A stretch of 64,000 nucleotides of DNA from Haematobia irritans (lineage: Eukaryota; Arthropoda; Insecta; Diptera; Muscidae): contig NC_134398.1 of the NCBI RefSeq assembly GCF_050003625.1, positions 85,747,983-85,811,982 of the forward strand, written 5' to 3'. A model generated the notes under the pieces. The model had not been told where the DNA came from, made no database searches, and worked only from the letters and a program-made list of their open reading frames with translations. The position numbers were made by a program, and so were the translations under genes. This document shows, one piece after another, positions 32,942 through 43,612 of the stretch; positions within the stretch are counted from its first letter, which is position 1; every line of letters begins with the position of its first letter.

Positions 32942-33360
32942 CACTGAAAAAAATATTCACCTAATATGAAAGATTGCGACCTTAATTTTAGGACACGCAA
33001 TTTACACATTATTAAGGAGAAATTACTTTAAAATAATGAAAATTTTAATTAACAGAAATTTTAAAATCTTTGCATTAAAAATTTGTTTCATTAAATTTAG
33101 TACACGAATCATGGACATTTGCGTCCCTCCGTACTTTGAACTAAGATAAATTTTCCGTAAAGTAAAGAAAAAAATTTTAATTTAAAGAAAAAATAACTGA
33201 TATTTTGAATCTCTGGATTAAGGATAAAAACGCTTCAAATATAGACTATGCAATATTTTGAGGATTTTCCATCTTTGCATGGCTTTAGTTGTTTAAAGTT
33301 GTTTTGGAATTAAGAAACCATATATTAATTTGAATATGTGTTATAATTAGGATTTTTAAG
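32942..33360. mobile_element. repeat family G, inverted copy
   Basis: Starts CACTGAAAAAAATATTCACC; inverse of 26,700-27,140 (acgcaatttacacattatta, gaaattttaaaatctttgca). The far end is lost at the family F border. Confidence 0.5.
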
Positions 33361-33714
33361 CTGGAACACCCAGAAAAATGTGACCCCTTTTTTAAGCTAA
33401 AATGAACTAATTTTAAAGAAAGTTCATATAGCGCCAAAGACATTTTTATTAGTTTGAACGATGTGATTTTCGTAGAAATTAGGAAGAATGCATTCTATAT
33501 ATGTACCACTATACTACAGAAAAAAATTAACTGAATTGAATTCATATATGAAATGATTTTATTGAACTTTTTTCATTCATGTGGACAAATCTTACATATT
33601 TGTGGTAAACCTTTTACTTCAAAATTAGAACTGCTTACCTTCGTTTTTAAATACAATTTTATGTATTTATATAAGCAATTTTTCTTCAATAAAAGACATG
33701 TTTTATTAATATAT
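33361..33714. mobile_element. repeat family F, left part (split by gypsy)
   Basis: Begins acacccagaaaaatgtgacc and continues after the gypsy element at 39,187. 33,489-33,513 is the empty-site version of the insertion seen at 40,023-42,236. Confidence 0.6.
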
Positions 33715-34317
33715 TGTTACGTTTTTATATTTAAGCGTTTTTAATTACCCGACAATTAAAACACAGTTCTTTTAAATAACGACAATCTACAATTTATTTA
33801 CTATGACTTCACACTTTACAATTCGTTCACACTGAAGTTATTCGTTTGACGCTTTAATTAAGACTGACTCGCAAGCAGCATGCGAGCGCTTTTATATATG
33901 ACGGTGTGGCAATACGAGAACATTCTGGTAGCACTACAATATTCTGGCAACGCCAGAACATTCTTAGACAATGCTAGAAGGATCTACGACCATTAAGTAA
34001 TTCGTCTGGTGGCTGCCAAACACATACACACTCACATAGATATATGCTCGCATTACTACAACAACAATGACAATAGACAATGAGATGAAATGAGAAAGCA
34101 AAATAACAAAGCAAAGGGGTTGTTATTCTATGAGAGAGTAAGAACTAACATTTCGGTAAGCAAACAAAAGAACATAAAAGAAATTGAGGAAAATACTAGA
34201 AAATGAATAGATGATTCCAACAAGTGATAGCGAAATTTTATCGTTACAATTTTAAATTTTAAATTAACGGAAACTAATTTAAATAAACTTATATCTATAA
34301 TTATCAAATTCGTAACA
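33715..34317 (-). repeat. gypsy 3' LTR (relative to the minus-strand coding frame)
   Basis: 603 bp, TG...CA on both strands, directly preceded on the coding strand by a polypurine tract. Confidence 0.92.
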
Positions 34318-34330
34318 CTGCCTCCCGCTT
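34318..34330 (-). promoter_or_regulatory. polypurine tract
   Basis: Minus strand AAGCGGGAGGCAG directly before the LTR; primes plus-strand DNA synthesis in LTR elements. It overlaps the end of the stop codon of the coding frame. Confidence 0.75.
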
Positions 34331-37097
34331 AAGCCTGTTCGTCCCGAACAGGCACAGAACCTGTTCCGTAAGGAGCCAATCGTTCCAGATGTACAACTTT
34401 CATCTTTGATCTAGGGCTGTCGTCCTTCTGAATCCGGTATACAACATCATTGATCTTCTTGATGACTTTGTATGGGCCTTCCCACTGTGTTTGCAGTTTA
34501 GGACACAATCCTTTCTTTCGTTGCGGGTTAAATAGCAGAACCAATTCTTCTTCTTGGAAGCCTTCAGTATTTACAGCACGATCGTATCTCGCCTTCATTC
34601 TGTTGCTGACCATTTTTATTTTGTTGCGCACTGATTCGTGAACTTCACCGAAAGTGTTTGGGATGTCGTTTCTGTTTTCTTCCATGGCGAGCTCATTAGG
34701 TTTAGCACCGAATATCAGATCACCAGGCAACTTCAACTCAGTTCCGAATAGAACATTGGCAGGTGTTCGAGAGGTGGAATCATGAATGGCAGATCTATAC
34801 GACAGCAAAAACTTTGGTATATGATCGTCCCAGTCCCTCTGGCCGTTGTCCACTACTTTTCGAAGATGTTCCTCCAGAGTGCGATTAAACCTTTCTACCA
34901 TGCCATCGGATTGTGGATGTAATGGTGTAGTCCTCGTTTTCTTGATACCAAGGGATTCACACATCTCTTTGAATATGGCTGATTCAAAATTTCTTCCCTG
35001 GTCTGAGTGAATCTCGGACGGCACACCGTAGCGACATATCCAGTTTTTGTTGACAGCATCCACAATCGTTTTTGCTTCTTGGTTTGGAATTGCATACACC
35101 TCCGGCCATTTGCTGAAGTAATCCATGACCACAAGGACATAACGGTTTCCAGAATCACTTACTGGGAAAGGGCCTGCCACGTCCATTGCTATTCTTTCAA
35201 ACGGGGCTCCTGGTCTATATTCTTGCATAGGACCTCGACTTTTCCTTGTTGGACCTTTCGCCTTCATGCACTTCTCGCAATTGGCTACCCATTCAGCAAT
35301 TGATTTCTGGCATCCAACCCAGTAGAATCGTTGCTTCACTTTCTCGGCGGTTTTGGTTATTCCCAGATGACCTCCACTGGGACCATTATGGAACTCCGCC
35401 AAAACATCTCTTATTTTGGAATCTGGAACGATTATCAAATTTCGGCTGCTCTTGCCATCTTCGCTTTCCCATTTACGTTGCAGGGATCCATTGACTAGAA
35501 CTAAACTATCCCATTGAGCCCAGTATGATTTCATAAGTGGACTTTCGGCTGCGATGTCTTTCTTGCTGGGTTTCTTATTTTCTTGTTTTGCCGAAATAAT
35601 TTTTCTCAGAATGGGATCTTTACGTTGCTCTGTTGACCAGTCTGTGCCAGATTCGATGTGTAACTGCCTGACATTTACAACTATCTCCTTTGGTTCAGCC
35701 TTCGAGTAGCGTCTGCTTTCTACATTGCATTGCCGTCGTGTCAAGGCTTGATCAATAACTTGTTTGCCACCTTTTCTATTAACCTCAAAATTTGAATTTG
35801 AGTCGCTTGGCTTTTTGGTCGCCTTCTTCTGATTATTGTTTAATGGAGATGGCGAGATTGACCCCGACGTTTTACGCCACGCTTTACATTCCCGGGAAAG
35901 ATGTCCAGCCTTATCACAGTTATAGCATTTTATTCTAGATTTATTTGCCTGCTGCTTCATTTCTTGCATTATCTGCTTTAGAGCCTCTTTTACCAATTCA
36001 ATGACCGATTTCGTTTCTTCACACTCGGTCTCTACTCTGCGTACTTTGTGAATTTGAGGCCGTGCCAGCAATCTCGCAGTCTCTTGTACAAGTGCAAATG
36101 TTACTGTTTCTGTGAATGTAGCTTTTTGTGCGGCATATGTTGCACATTTTATCTCAGGGTCTCGAATGCCATTCACAAAAGTCTCAATCTTGATACGATC
36201 TATAAGAGGATGATTCTCTCCAGGGTATGCCAAAAGCACTAGCCGCTCAACTTCTGTTGCGAAATCTTGTAGGGTTTCATTCGATTTCTGGATTCTTCCT
36301 CTCAATTCCATTCTGAAGATGTCCTGCTTGTGCTCTCCACCATACTTGCGTTGAAGTGCCGCTATTATTTCATTATAGTTATTTCTACAAGCAGCGGGAA
36401 TGCTTTGTATCACATCAGCAGCATTGCCCTTTAATGCCAATAGAAGTTCAATTGCTTTATCATCGTCATTCCACAAATTTTTACAAGCAACCATTTCGAA
36501 TTGGAATTTGAAGACATCAAATGACGTTGAGCCATCAAAAACAGGAGTTTTGATTTTTGGGCCGTCGATTACGCGCACGGGACCACCTTTAATTTCCAGC
36601 TCTGACATTTTTTTCTCGATGTGCAGAAACTTCTCATCATGAACCATAATTTTCTCATCCACGGAAAGAACTTTCTTATCCAATTCCACAATTTGATTTT
36701 CTATATGGTCCACACGTTTCTCCATGCCTTCAGAAATTTGTTGTAATTTTTCGTTGACCATTCTAGAATTTTCGTCGAATTTTTCTTCCAATTTTCTAGA
36801 ATTTTCTTCCATTTTTCTAGAATTTTCTTCCATCATTTTGCTCAAAGCATTGAGCATTGATGTGTAATCCACAACATTCGAAGCCACAGATGGAGTTTCT
36901 ACAGTGCTTGTATTGACGAGTATTGATTCATCAATGTCTTCCTTATAATCAAACTCATGCGTCGCGATGTCCATATTACGCCGTTCAAACTCTTCCAGTA
37001 GACGCTTTTGAAGCTGGGCCTTATTGCCTGTTGTCGGCAGCTCCAGTTTGCTCAATTCCTTTTTTAAGTCTTCCACTCGAAGCTCATTAAACTTCAT
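34329..37097 (-). CDS. gag-integrase fusion polyprotein (RT deleted in frame)
   Basis: 922 codons without a stop. Residues about 3-38: SAP-like helix pair (LRVEDLKKELSKLELP); about 85-170: heptad-rich coiled coil; about 185-370: retrotransposon gag; about 390-404: CCHC zinc knuckle CYNCDKAGHLSREC. Then, with no protease/RT/RNase H, it resumes near residue 455 at QALTRRQCN, a segment that normally follows RNase H, and continues with the integrase HHCC zinc domain (FHNGPSGGHLG; CEKC, about 565-607), catalytic Asp about 640 (MDVAGPF), Asp about 698 (IHSDQG) and Glu 36 residues later (VERFNRT), i.e. DD35E. The C-terminus holds a chromodomain-like/SH3-like tail (QWEGPYKVIKKI). No env. It needs RT in trans to move. 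Confidence 0.9.
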   Translation of the reverse strand: MKFNELRVEDLKKELSKLELPTTGNKAQLQKRLLEEFERRNMDIATHEFDYKEDIDESILVNTSTVETPSVASNVVDYTSMLNALSKMMEENSRKMEENSRKLEEKFDENSRMVNEKLQQISEGMEKRVDHIENQIVELDKKVLSVDEKIMVHDEKFLHIEKKMSELEIKGGPVRVIDGPKIKTPVFDGSTSFDVFKFQFEMVACKNLWNDDDKAIELLLALKGNAADVIQSIPAACRNNYNEIIAALQRKYGGEHKQDIFRMELRGRIQKSNETLQDFATEVERLVLLAYPGENHPLIDRIKIETFVNGIRDPEIKCATYAAQKATFTETVTFALVQETARLLARPQIHKVRRVETECEETKSVIELVKEALKQIMQEMKQQANKSRIKCYNCDKAGHLSRECKAWRKTSGSISPSPLNNNQKKATKKPSDSNSNFEVNRKGGKQVIDQALTRRQCNVESRRYSKAEPKEIVVNVRQLHIESGTDWSTEQRKDPILRKIISAKQENKKPSKKDIAAESPLMKSYWAQWDSLVLVNGSLQRKWESEDGKSSRNLIIVPDSKIRDVLAEFHNGPSGGHLGITKTAEKVKQRFYWVGCQKSIAEWVANCEKCMKAKGPTRKSRGPMQEYRPGAPFERIAMDVAGPFPVSDSGNRYVLVVMDYFSKWPEVYAIPNQEAKTIVDAVNKNWICRYGVPSEIHSDQGRNFESAIFKEMCESLGIKKTRTTPLHPQSDGMVERFNRTLEEHLRKVVDNGQRDWDDHIPKFLLSYRSAIHDSTSRTPANVLFGTELKLPGDLIFGAKPNELAMEENRNDIPNTFGEVHESVRNKIKMVSNRMKARYDRAVNTEGFQEEELVLLFNPQRKKGLCPKLQTQWEGPYKVIKKINDVVYRIQKDDSPRSKMKVVHLERLAPYGTGSVPVRDEQA

Positions 37098-37120
37098 TGT
37101 AGATTTTTTTTTCGTTATTT

Positions 37121-37134
37121 CACTTCCGACACCA
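37121..37134 (-). promoter_or_regulatory. primer binding site (tRNA-Leu-like)
   Basis: Minus strand TGGTGTCGGAAGTG starts two bases after the 5' LTR. It would pair with a tRNA 3' end CACTTCCGACACCA; a Leu tRNA is the best guess from memory of fly tRNA 3' ends, with one G/A difference. Confidence 0.65.
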
Positions 37135-37562
37135 ATTGTTACGTTTTTATATTTAAGCGTTTTTAATTACCCGACAATTAAAACACAGTTCTTTTAAATA
37201 ACGACAATCTACAATTTATTTACTATGACTTCACACTTTACAATTCGTTCACACTGAAGTTATTCGTTTGACGCTTTAATTAAGACTGACTCGCAAGCAG
37301 CATGCGAGCGCTTTTATATATGACGGTGTGGCAATACGAGAACATTCTGGTAGCACTACAATATTCTGGCAACGCCAGAACATTCTTAGACAATGCTAGA
37401 AGGATCTACGACCATTAAGTAATTCGTCTGGTGGCTGCCAAACACATACACACTCACATAGATATATGCTCGCATTACTACAACAACAATGACAATAGAC
37501 AATGAGATGAAATGAGAAAGCAAAATAACAAAGCAAAGGGGTTGATATTCTATGAGAGAGTA

Positions 37563-39007
37563 CCCAATAAACACAGGATGAGCGTTTTTCAAATGCAACA
37601 ACTTTTCAGTTTGAGGGTAAATATAATTTTCAACATAAATTCAACTTGACTTGAAATAGCTCATCTTCAATACATCTTCAAATTGTTTGCGAATTACTTC
37701 CAATTGGCCAAAATGTTGGCGAAATCTTTGAAAAGGTGTTGAAGATAATATGAGAAAACTTTGACAAAACACTACCCTAAAATGCAACGAAAAAACCATG
37801 TGGTTTTCAATACTTATTTGTGCAACGAAGTTCGTGGTCAATTGCAAGAAATAAAAAAAATGGAAAATTTTAGACAAATAAACAAATAGTTTATAAAAAT
37901 AGGTAAGTGAAAATAAAAAATGAAATAAAACTTTAAGGAAGTCACTAAATGTATATCTCTTTGCAGAAAACTTAAATTATGGATTCTACGTTCTTGAAAA
38001 CATTAAAAAGCTGACCAATGAAAAATGGTGGACAATTAACTGGAACTGCTTCAAATAGTTTATAATAATTGGTACGTCAATATGAAAAATTAAATCAACA
38101 CTTTAAAGAAGTCAGTAAATTTAAATCTCTTTGCAGAAAACTAAAATCTTTGGATGCTACATTCTTGCAAACAATAAGAAGCTGACCAATGAAAAATGAG
38201 TGGCTTATCGACAAGAAAAAGTTTCCAGAAACATTACAAGTGCAACCAATTAAAATTGTTAAAAACAACAAATTGTTGAAATCAACAACTTCTGGATGAA
38301 AATGTGCATCACATCGTCAGTTTAATTCGTATGCTATTATCAGTTTAAAATGGATATTTTGTGAATTCCTTCTGCTGGAAATCAATTCTAACACGCGGTC
38401 CAGTACGTTCCTAATTTCAAATTGCCCGCATGTTAATAAATTTTAATGCTTTTTTATGACACCAAAAGGAAGGAAATCGAATTATCAATGCAAAAGTGTT
38501 TACTAATAATGTTTAAGATATTTAAAGTTTTGTTGTTTGTTTGTTTTTTTTTTCTTATTTGTTAATATGTTTAATAAGATTATTATTTATCAATTGGTAT
38601 TGTAGTGTATTATGTAGTGTAGTGTATTATTATATATTTTATTTTGATAAAAATGAATAAATTATACAAAATTCATAGAATTTTGGCTTTGACTTTCAAT
38701 TTGAAGTGGGGATATCATTCATACAAATTTAGGTTGAAAAGTATTTGCAACGATGTTAATTTTGAATTTGACTCGCATCGAAAATTGTTGGATAAATTAT
38801 TGAGTAGCGATGCATTTCAATTTGAGGATAACACTTGAAATATTATTGCTAATGTGTTGAACTTCACTGTTGAGGGTAATGTCTGTTTTTTGTTGAGAAC
38901 GCGATTTTCTCAACAATTTCTCAACTTGAATATTACCCTAATCCTTTGAAAAAATGTTTGAAAAATTGTTGAAATTTAGCATTTTTCAAACGTTTGTGTT
39001 TATTGGG
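37563..39007. mobile_element. unclassified TA-flanked DNA element with exon-like tandem units
   Basis: 1,445 bp, ends CCCAATAAACACA and TGTGTTTATTGGG followed by imperfect inverted repeats of about 60 bp, with a TA duplication against the sister LTR. Inside, a 169-bp unit occurs twice: donor gtaagt/gtacgt, a 64-65-nt intron-like gap, acceptor ctctttgcag, then an exon-like block (37,967-38,071 and from 38,137). Frames in the blocks are short (KKLTNEKW in one, KKLTNEK then stop in the other). A 64-codon plus-strand frame lies at 38,644-38,838 (RKLLDKLLSSDAFQF). No transposase motif recognised; it may derive from a split gene or an autonomous relative. Confidence 0.75.
38644..38838 (+). CDS. hypothetical 64-residue frame inside the nested element
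   Basis: Starts MIKMNKLYKIHRILALTFNL and ends QFEDNT with TGA. AT-rich, lysine-rich, no family recognised. It could be the last exon of a gene captured or encoded by the element (it follows the exon-like units), or chance. An upstream in-frame ATG choice is unsupported. Confidence 0.2.
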   Translation: MIKMNKLYKIHRILALTFNLKWGYHSYKFRLKSICNDVNFEFDSHRKLLDKLLSSDAFQFEDNT

Positions 39008-39186
39008 TAAGAACTAACATTTCGGTAAGCAAACAAAAGAACATAAAAGAAATTCAGGAAAATACTAGAAAATGAATAGATGATTCCAACAAGTGATAGC
39101 GAAATTTTATCGTTACAATTTTAAATTTTAAATTAACGGAAACTAATTTAAATAAACTTATATCTATAATTATCAAATTCGTAACA

Positions 39187-40020
39187 ATATTAAATATATT
39201 TATTAAGAATCAACAGCATCGACTGGCCTTGAAATATTAGTTTATTATTCCACTATTTCCAATTTCCATGTAATGTTAGGTTAGGTTAGGTTTTCATTTC
39301 CATTTTTAATAACTTGCCGCCTAACGATTTTGTCCTCCTTTTACAAGTTCAATGCCTACAAATATAAAAAATCATAATCCAATTTTTTCACAAAAAGTTA
39401 GCGTCACTGAATGTTATCTGATAATTGAAGATTCCAAAATGAAGACGAATGAAGGGGTTGTTATGCACGACCATTGATAGACTTATTATTTGTTATTTAC
39501 GTTCAATAATTTTCAAAAAACGAAACAATTTCTCACTAATTTAAAATAACAAATATTTTATATATTTTATTTGTTATTTATTATATTATTTTACTATATT
39601 ATTTTTTAACAATCTCTCCATATACCATAACAACACGATTCCAACTAAAAAAACAACCCACGCGCAAACATATCGATTACATCGATGACAGGTATCATAG
39701 ATAAAAAATTTCCTATATTCTAACAAGTGTGTTTCCTTAAGTTTTGAAAGGATTGAATACTTCTTAGTACGAATGAACTAAAATATTTCTCTATGTTAAG
39801 TGTTATTCGTATGTATGATAAGCTTTCTATAATGAAGAATGTCAGAATTATCATTTTATAATTAGGATTTTTAAGCTGGAACACCCAGAAAAATGTGACC
39901 GCTTCTTTAAGTTAAAATGAACTGATTTTAAAGAAAGTTGAACTTCATACAGCGCCAAAGACATTTTTATTTGTTTGAACGATGTGATTTTCGTAGAAAT
40001 TAGGAAGAATGCATTCTATA
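39187..40020. mobile_element. repeat families F (right part), E (inverted) and F again
   Basis: 39,187-39,600 completes the gypsy-split F copy. It carries a small ggttaggttaggtt insertion at about 39,276 absent from 42,490. 39,600-39,860 is family E inverted; 39,862-40,020 is a second F copy up to its own insertion. Confidence 0.55.
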
Positions 40021-40022
40021 TA

Positions 40023-42236
40023 CACCCTCAAAAAAAATCGATTCTGTAACATATACTCCCAAACATATTTTGCTTCAAGCATATAAATTTTTGGGTATTG
40101 CCCAAACATTTATATGTTTGATTTCTTCCAATATATAATATGTTTGAAAGCATATTGGTCTAAACAATATAATATGTTTGGGTAGTCTAAGTTCCAAACA
40201 TTTTGTATTTTTCCATCCAAATTCAATAATGTTGTCTTCCAAAAAACTATATGGTATTATGTGAACATATAATATGTTTGGCGGTATTTTGGACCCAAAA
40301 ATATTATATGCTGAGAAGAATTTTCTCCCAAAGAAGATTGTGCTCAAATTTTTTTTCTGCCTAATTGTATATTTCCTCACATTTTTCTCACTTCCATGAG
40401 TTTTTTAGTTCTTTGCTCCTTTTTCTGTAATACAAACATTGTAGAAGAAATTATTAAAATTTATAATTTTTTTAAATTTTACCTTTTGCCGGACGGGGAT
40501 TCCAACAGCGGACCACACAGTTTGTAAGCCAGCAGTGGTTGGTCGTCCGCCTTGCGTGACGGGGGTCCTGGGTTCGATCCCTGCTTCGACCAACACCATT
40601 TTTTTTAAATATATTTTTTAACATATATTCCAGATTCGTTCGGAAGTTCCCGAAAAGGTGTTCAGCATTACATACTATTATATTAAATCTTTACTACGAA
40701 ATTGTAAAGTGTGTTTTATAAAAGACTTAAAGTCAGAAAAGAAAAATGCTTGATGAAATGGACTGAGTTCAAATCAAATATTATTTTTTTATTGCAAAAA
40801 TAAAAATTGTGTTACAAATAAAGGTTTTTGTATACTAGTTTAAAATTTTCGAAGAAATTCAAAAACTCTTACAAAAGAAGAACGTGAATTCGAGTATATA
40901 AAAATATTTTTCCATCGAATCCTAAGGTTAACGATAACCATTCAAAAGCACATTATATTTAAATTCTAAACAGTAATTTTACAACAGCACATACATTTAT
41001 TTTGGTGTGAACAATTGTTTGCTAGCATGTAACACCATTTCTCTAATATAAAGTTTTTCCATGTTCAAAGGTCGATACTTTCAATGAAGTCGTGTTGTCG
41101 TTATAATTAAGTGATTTGACTTAAAAATGGGTATCATAACATGAAAGATCAAATTTTTGGACTAAGGTCAACTTGACTTTAATAATTCAGAAAAATTCTT
41201 TAAAATTAATGAAACTGTCTTTAAATTTGTTGCATTTTTGCATCTTGACTACAAGGCAAAAATCATTAAACAATAGGATATATTTTTCAATACTTTATTT
41301 TAAAGACATTTTTCACTTGAAACATAGCATAATTTCTACTGGAAGTCTTGTTTTTAACGGACATTTTATAGCATATGAAAAAAAGCTGAAAAAGCGAAAA
41401 ATTGAAATGTGCTTCGTAGAGTCAAGTACACAAAGCCCCATTTAAAAGAGAATTGTGTCTTAAAAGCATCCTTACTTGTATTCTCCGCTTCTTTGGTTCG
41501 GAATCAATACCAAAATTGTTAAAGTGGAGACACAATGTTTGGAACCGTACATGCTTTTTGTTCAGTGTATAGTGCCCTTTCGTTAGTTTTTATGAAGATC
41601 CCTTTAATTACCATTGTTTGAATATTTTGACTTACTCGTCCTACGTTCCGATTTGTTTTGACGAAACAAAAAAATTGTGCCCGTAATGCGAAAATGATAA
41701 ACAAAACGCATGCTCTTTTTTTCAAATATATTTTATCTTGGTTCCGAATGAATTTTCTCTCCGAATACTCATTTTAATATTTTACTTAAGCATATACAAT
41801 TTTTGGCGAAGTCTTATATCACAACATATATATGTTTACTCATAATATGTAAATTTATACTTGTTTATATTCACACGTAGGAAAAATACTACTATATTTA
41901 ATGAAATTTTCTTTGTGTATATATATTTGTAATGCGCCAATTGGTTACTTTCATTATTTACTTCCAGCATACACTTTGTCTCTCTTTGTAAACACATATA
42001 TGTTTATGGGCTATTTCTAAATTAATATATGTTTGAATCCAAGCATATTATATTTACAAACATTTTATGTCCCAAACATAATATGTTCTAACATATTAAC
42101 ATATATGTCCCAAACATATTATGCTAGTTTATGAACATTATATGTTTGCACTTAAAAATATTGTGTTTAAAAATTTGAGTTCCAAACATATAATGTTTAT
42201 ACCCAAACATATGAAAAACAGTCTTTTTCGTCCGTG
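40023..42236. mobile_element. tRNA-module element, copy 3 (2.2 kb, with nested MITE)
   Basis: Left TA|CACCCTCAAAAAAAATCG, right CAGTCTTTTTCGTCCGTG|TA. Joining the flanks recreates gcattctatatatgtaccac, present uninterrupted at 33,490-33,509, proving both ends and the TA duplication. The interior has ATATGTTT-rich arms, a fused pair of tRNA-like modules (40,484-40,594) and a left-truncated family D MITE (about 41,030-41,576). Confidence 0.8.
40484..40594. ncRNA. fused tRNA-like modules B (minus) and A (plus)
   Basis: 40,484-40,529 is the 3' two-thirds of module B on the minus strand. It joins directly at gtaagcc|agcagtgg to module A on the plus strand (40,530-40,594: AGCAGTGGTTGG, GGGTTCGATCCCTGC), followed by a T8 run. 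The spacer and both 5' ends present in other copies are deleted. Confidence 0.55.
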
Positions 42237-42238
42237 TA

Positions 42239-42840
42239 TGTACCACTATACTACAGAAAAAAATTAACTGAATTGAATTCACATATGGAATGATTTTATT
42301 GAACTTTTTTCATTCATGTGGACAAATCTTACATAGTTGTGGTAAACCTTTTACTTCAAAATTTGAACTGCTTACCTGTGTTTTTTCTTCAATAAAAGAC
42401 ATGTGTTATTAATATATTAAATATATTTATTAAGAATCAACAACATCGACTGGCCTTGAAATATTAGTTTATTATTCCACTGTTTCCAATTTCTATGTAA
42501 TGTTATCAACTGTAAAACGTATTATTTTCTTCTTCTTGTACCTTCCAGTTTTAATAACTTGCTGCCTAACGATTTTGTCCTCCTTTTACAAGTTTAATAC
42601 CTACAAATATAAAAAATCATAAACCAATTTTTTTCACAAAAAGTTAGCGTCACTGAATGTTATCTGATAATTGAAGATTCCAAAATGAAGACGAATGAAG
42701 GGCTTGTTATTCATGACCATTGATAGACTTATTATTTGTTATTTATGTTCAATAATTTCCAAAAAACCTAAAATTTTCTCACTAATTTAAAATAACAAAT
42801 ATTTTATATATTTATTTATTTATAAAGGCCGCCCATAACA
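42239..42840. mobile_element. repeat family F, copy with intact gypsy target
   Basis: Continues the F copy interrupted at 40,022. 42,395-42,430 (ttattaatatattaaatata) is the empty version of the gypsy site at 33,711/39,187. Confidence 0.6.
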
Positions 42841-43257
42841 ACCCACGCGCAAACATATCGATTACATCGATGACAGGTATCAATTACAGGTAGATGAATT
42901 TTCTATATTCCTATATTCTAACAAGTTTTGAAAGGATTGAATACTTCTTAGTACGAATGAACTAAAATATTTCTCTATGTTAAGTGTTATTCGTATGTAT
43001 GATAAGCTTTTTATAATAAAGGATGTCAGAATTATCATTTTGAAAGAAATTTTACTAAATTTAAGAAAACTTGGTTTTAGTTTGTTTTTTGTTTATTTTT
43101 ACGAATGCTTTGTTATCAGTTCTTTCAGTTTAGGATTTTTTTACTGAAACAAGTAAATTTTATTATTTCACACAAAAATTTTACTCAAGGGAAATAAAAT
43201 GGCTGAACTAAATTGATGAAAATTTTTTCCTTTGGTTTCGAAGGCACTTTTTTCTGG
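42840..43257. mobile_element. repeat family E, inverted
   Basis: Ends with GGCACTTTTTTCTGGGT, the complement of the family E start at 25,998. Confidence 0.55.
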
Positions 43258-43610
43258 GTACCAGTTAAAATAAATACAGACAAAAAAAAAATAGTTTAGG
43301 ATATAAAAAACTGGTTTAAATGATTAAAATAAATTCAACTTCCTTAGAGTATAAAAAAGTTACTATTACAACCAGAAAAAAGAAGTTGAGAAGAAAAAAA
43401 ACTGGTGTACGTTGGCATAATAAAGGGATAGTCACAAACAGGAACATAAAATGTAAGCCGATGACAGGAACAATTGAAGCGATCAGATTGCAGGAATCGA
43501 TGAGACGGCAATCAGGAAACAGTAAATAGAAGAAAATAAGAGAACGGTAGTGGCCGGAACAATTTGTTGACAGACGGAATAGGTTAGCAGGAACAACTTG
43601 GAAGGCACAC
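43258..43610. other. no supported gene
   Basis: A 69-codon plus-strand frame (43,320-43,529, Lys/Arg-rich, KKKLRRKKTGVRW) has an ATG but no family, splice or codon evidence. Possibly relic coding or chance. Confidence 0.3.
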
Positions 43611-43612
43611 TG

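Larger units (their letters stand above)
33715..39186 (-). mobile_element. Ty3/gypsy retrotransposon, young, RT-less
   Basis: Two 603-bp LTRs (TGTTAC...GTAACA) at 33,715-34,317 and 37,137-39,186 (the latter split by a 1,447-bp insert), with ATAT on both outer sides. Only two LTR differences were seen (T/A near position 410 and G/C near 465 of the LTR), implying recent insertion. Between them is one minus-strand frame with gag and integrase but no protease, RT or RNase H. It lies in family F; the uninterrupted target is present at 42,395-42,430. Confidence 0.92.
37137..39186 (-). repeat. gypsy 5' LTR, split by a nested element
   Basis: LTR sequence 37,137-37,562 and 39,010-39,186. Removing 37,563-39,007 and one TA restores exactly 603 bp. 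Confidence 0.92.

Noticed and set aside
43320..43529. 69-codon basic protein
   Set aside because: Composition-driven Lys/Arg richness, no splice, homologue or context support.
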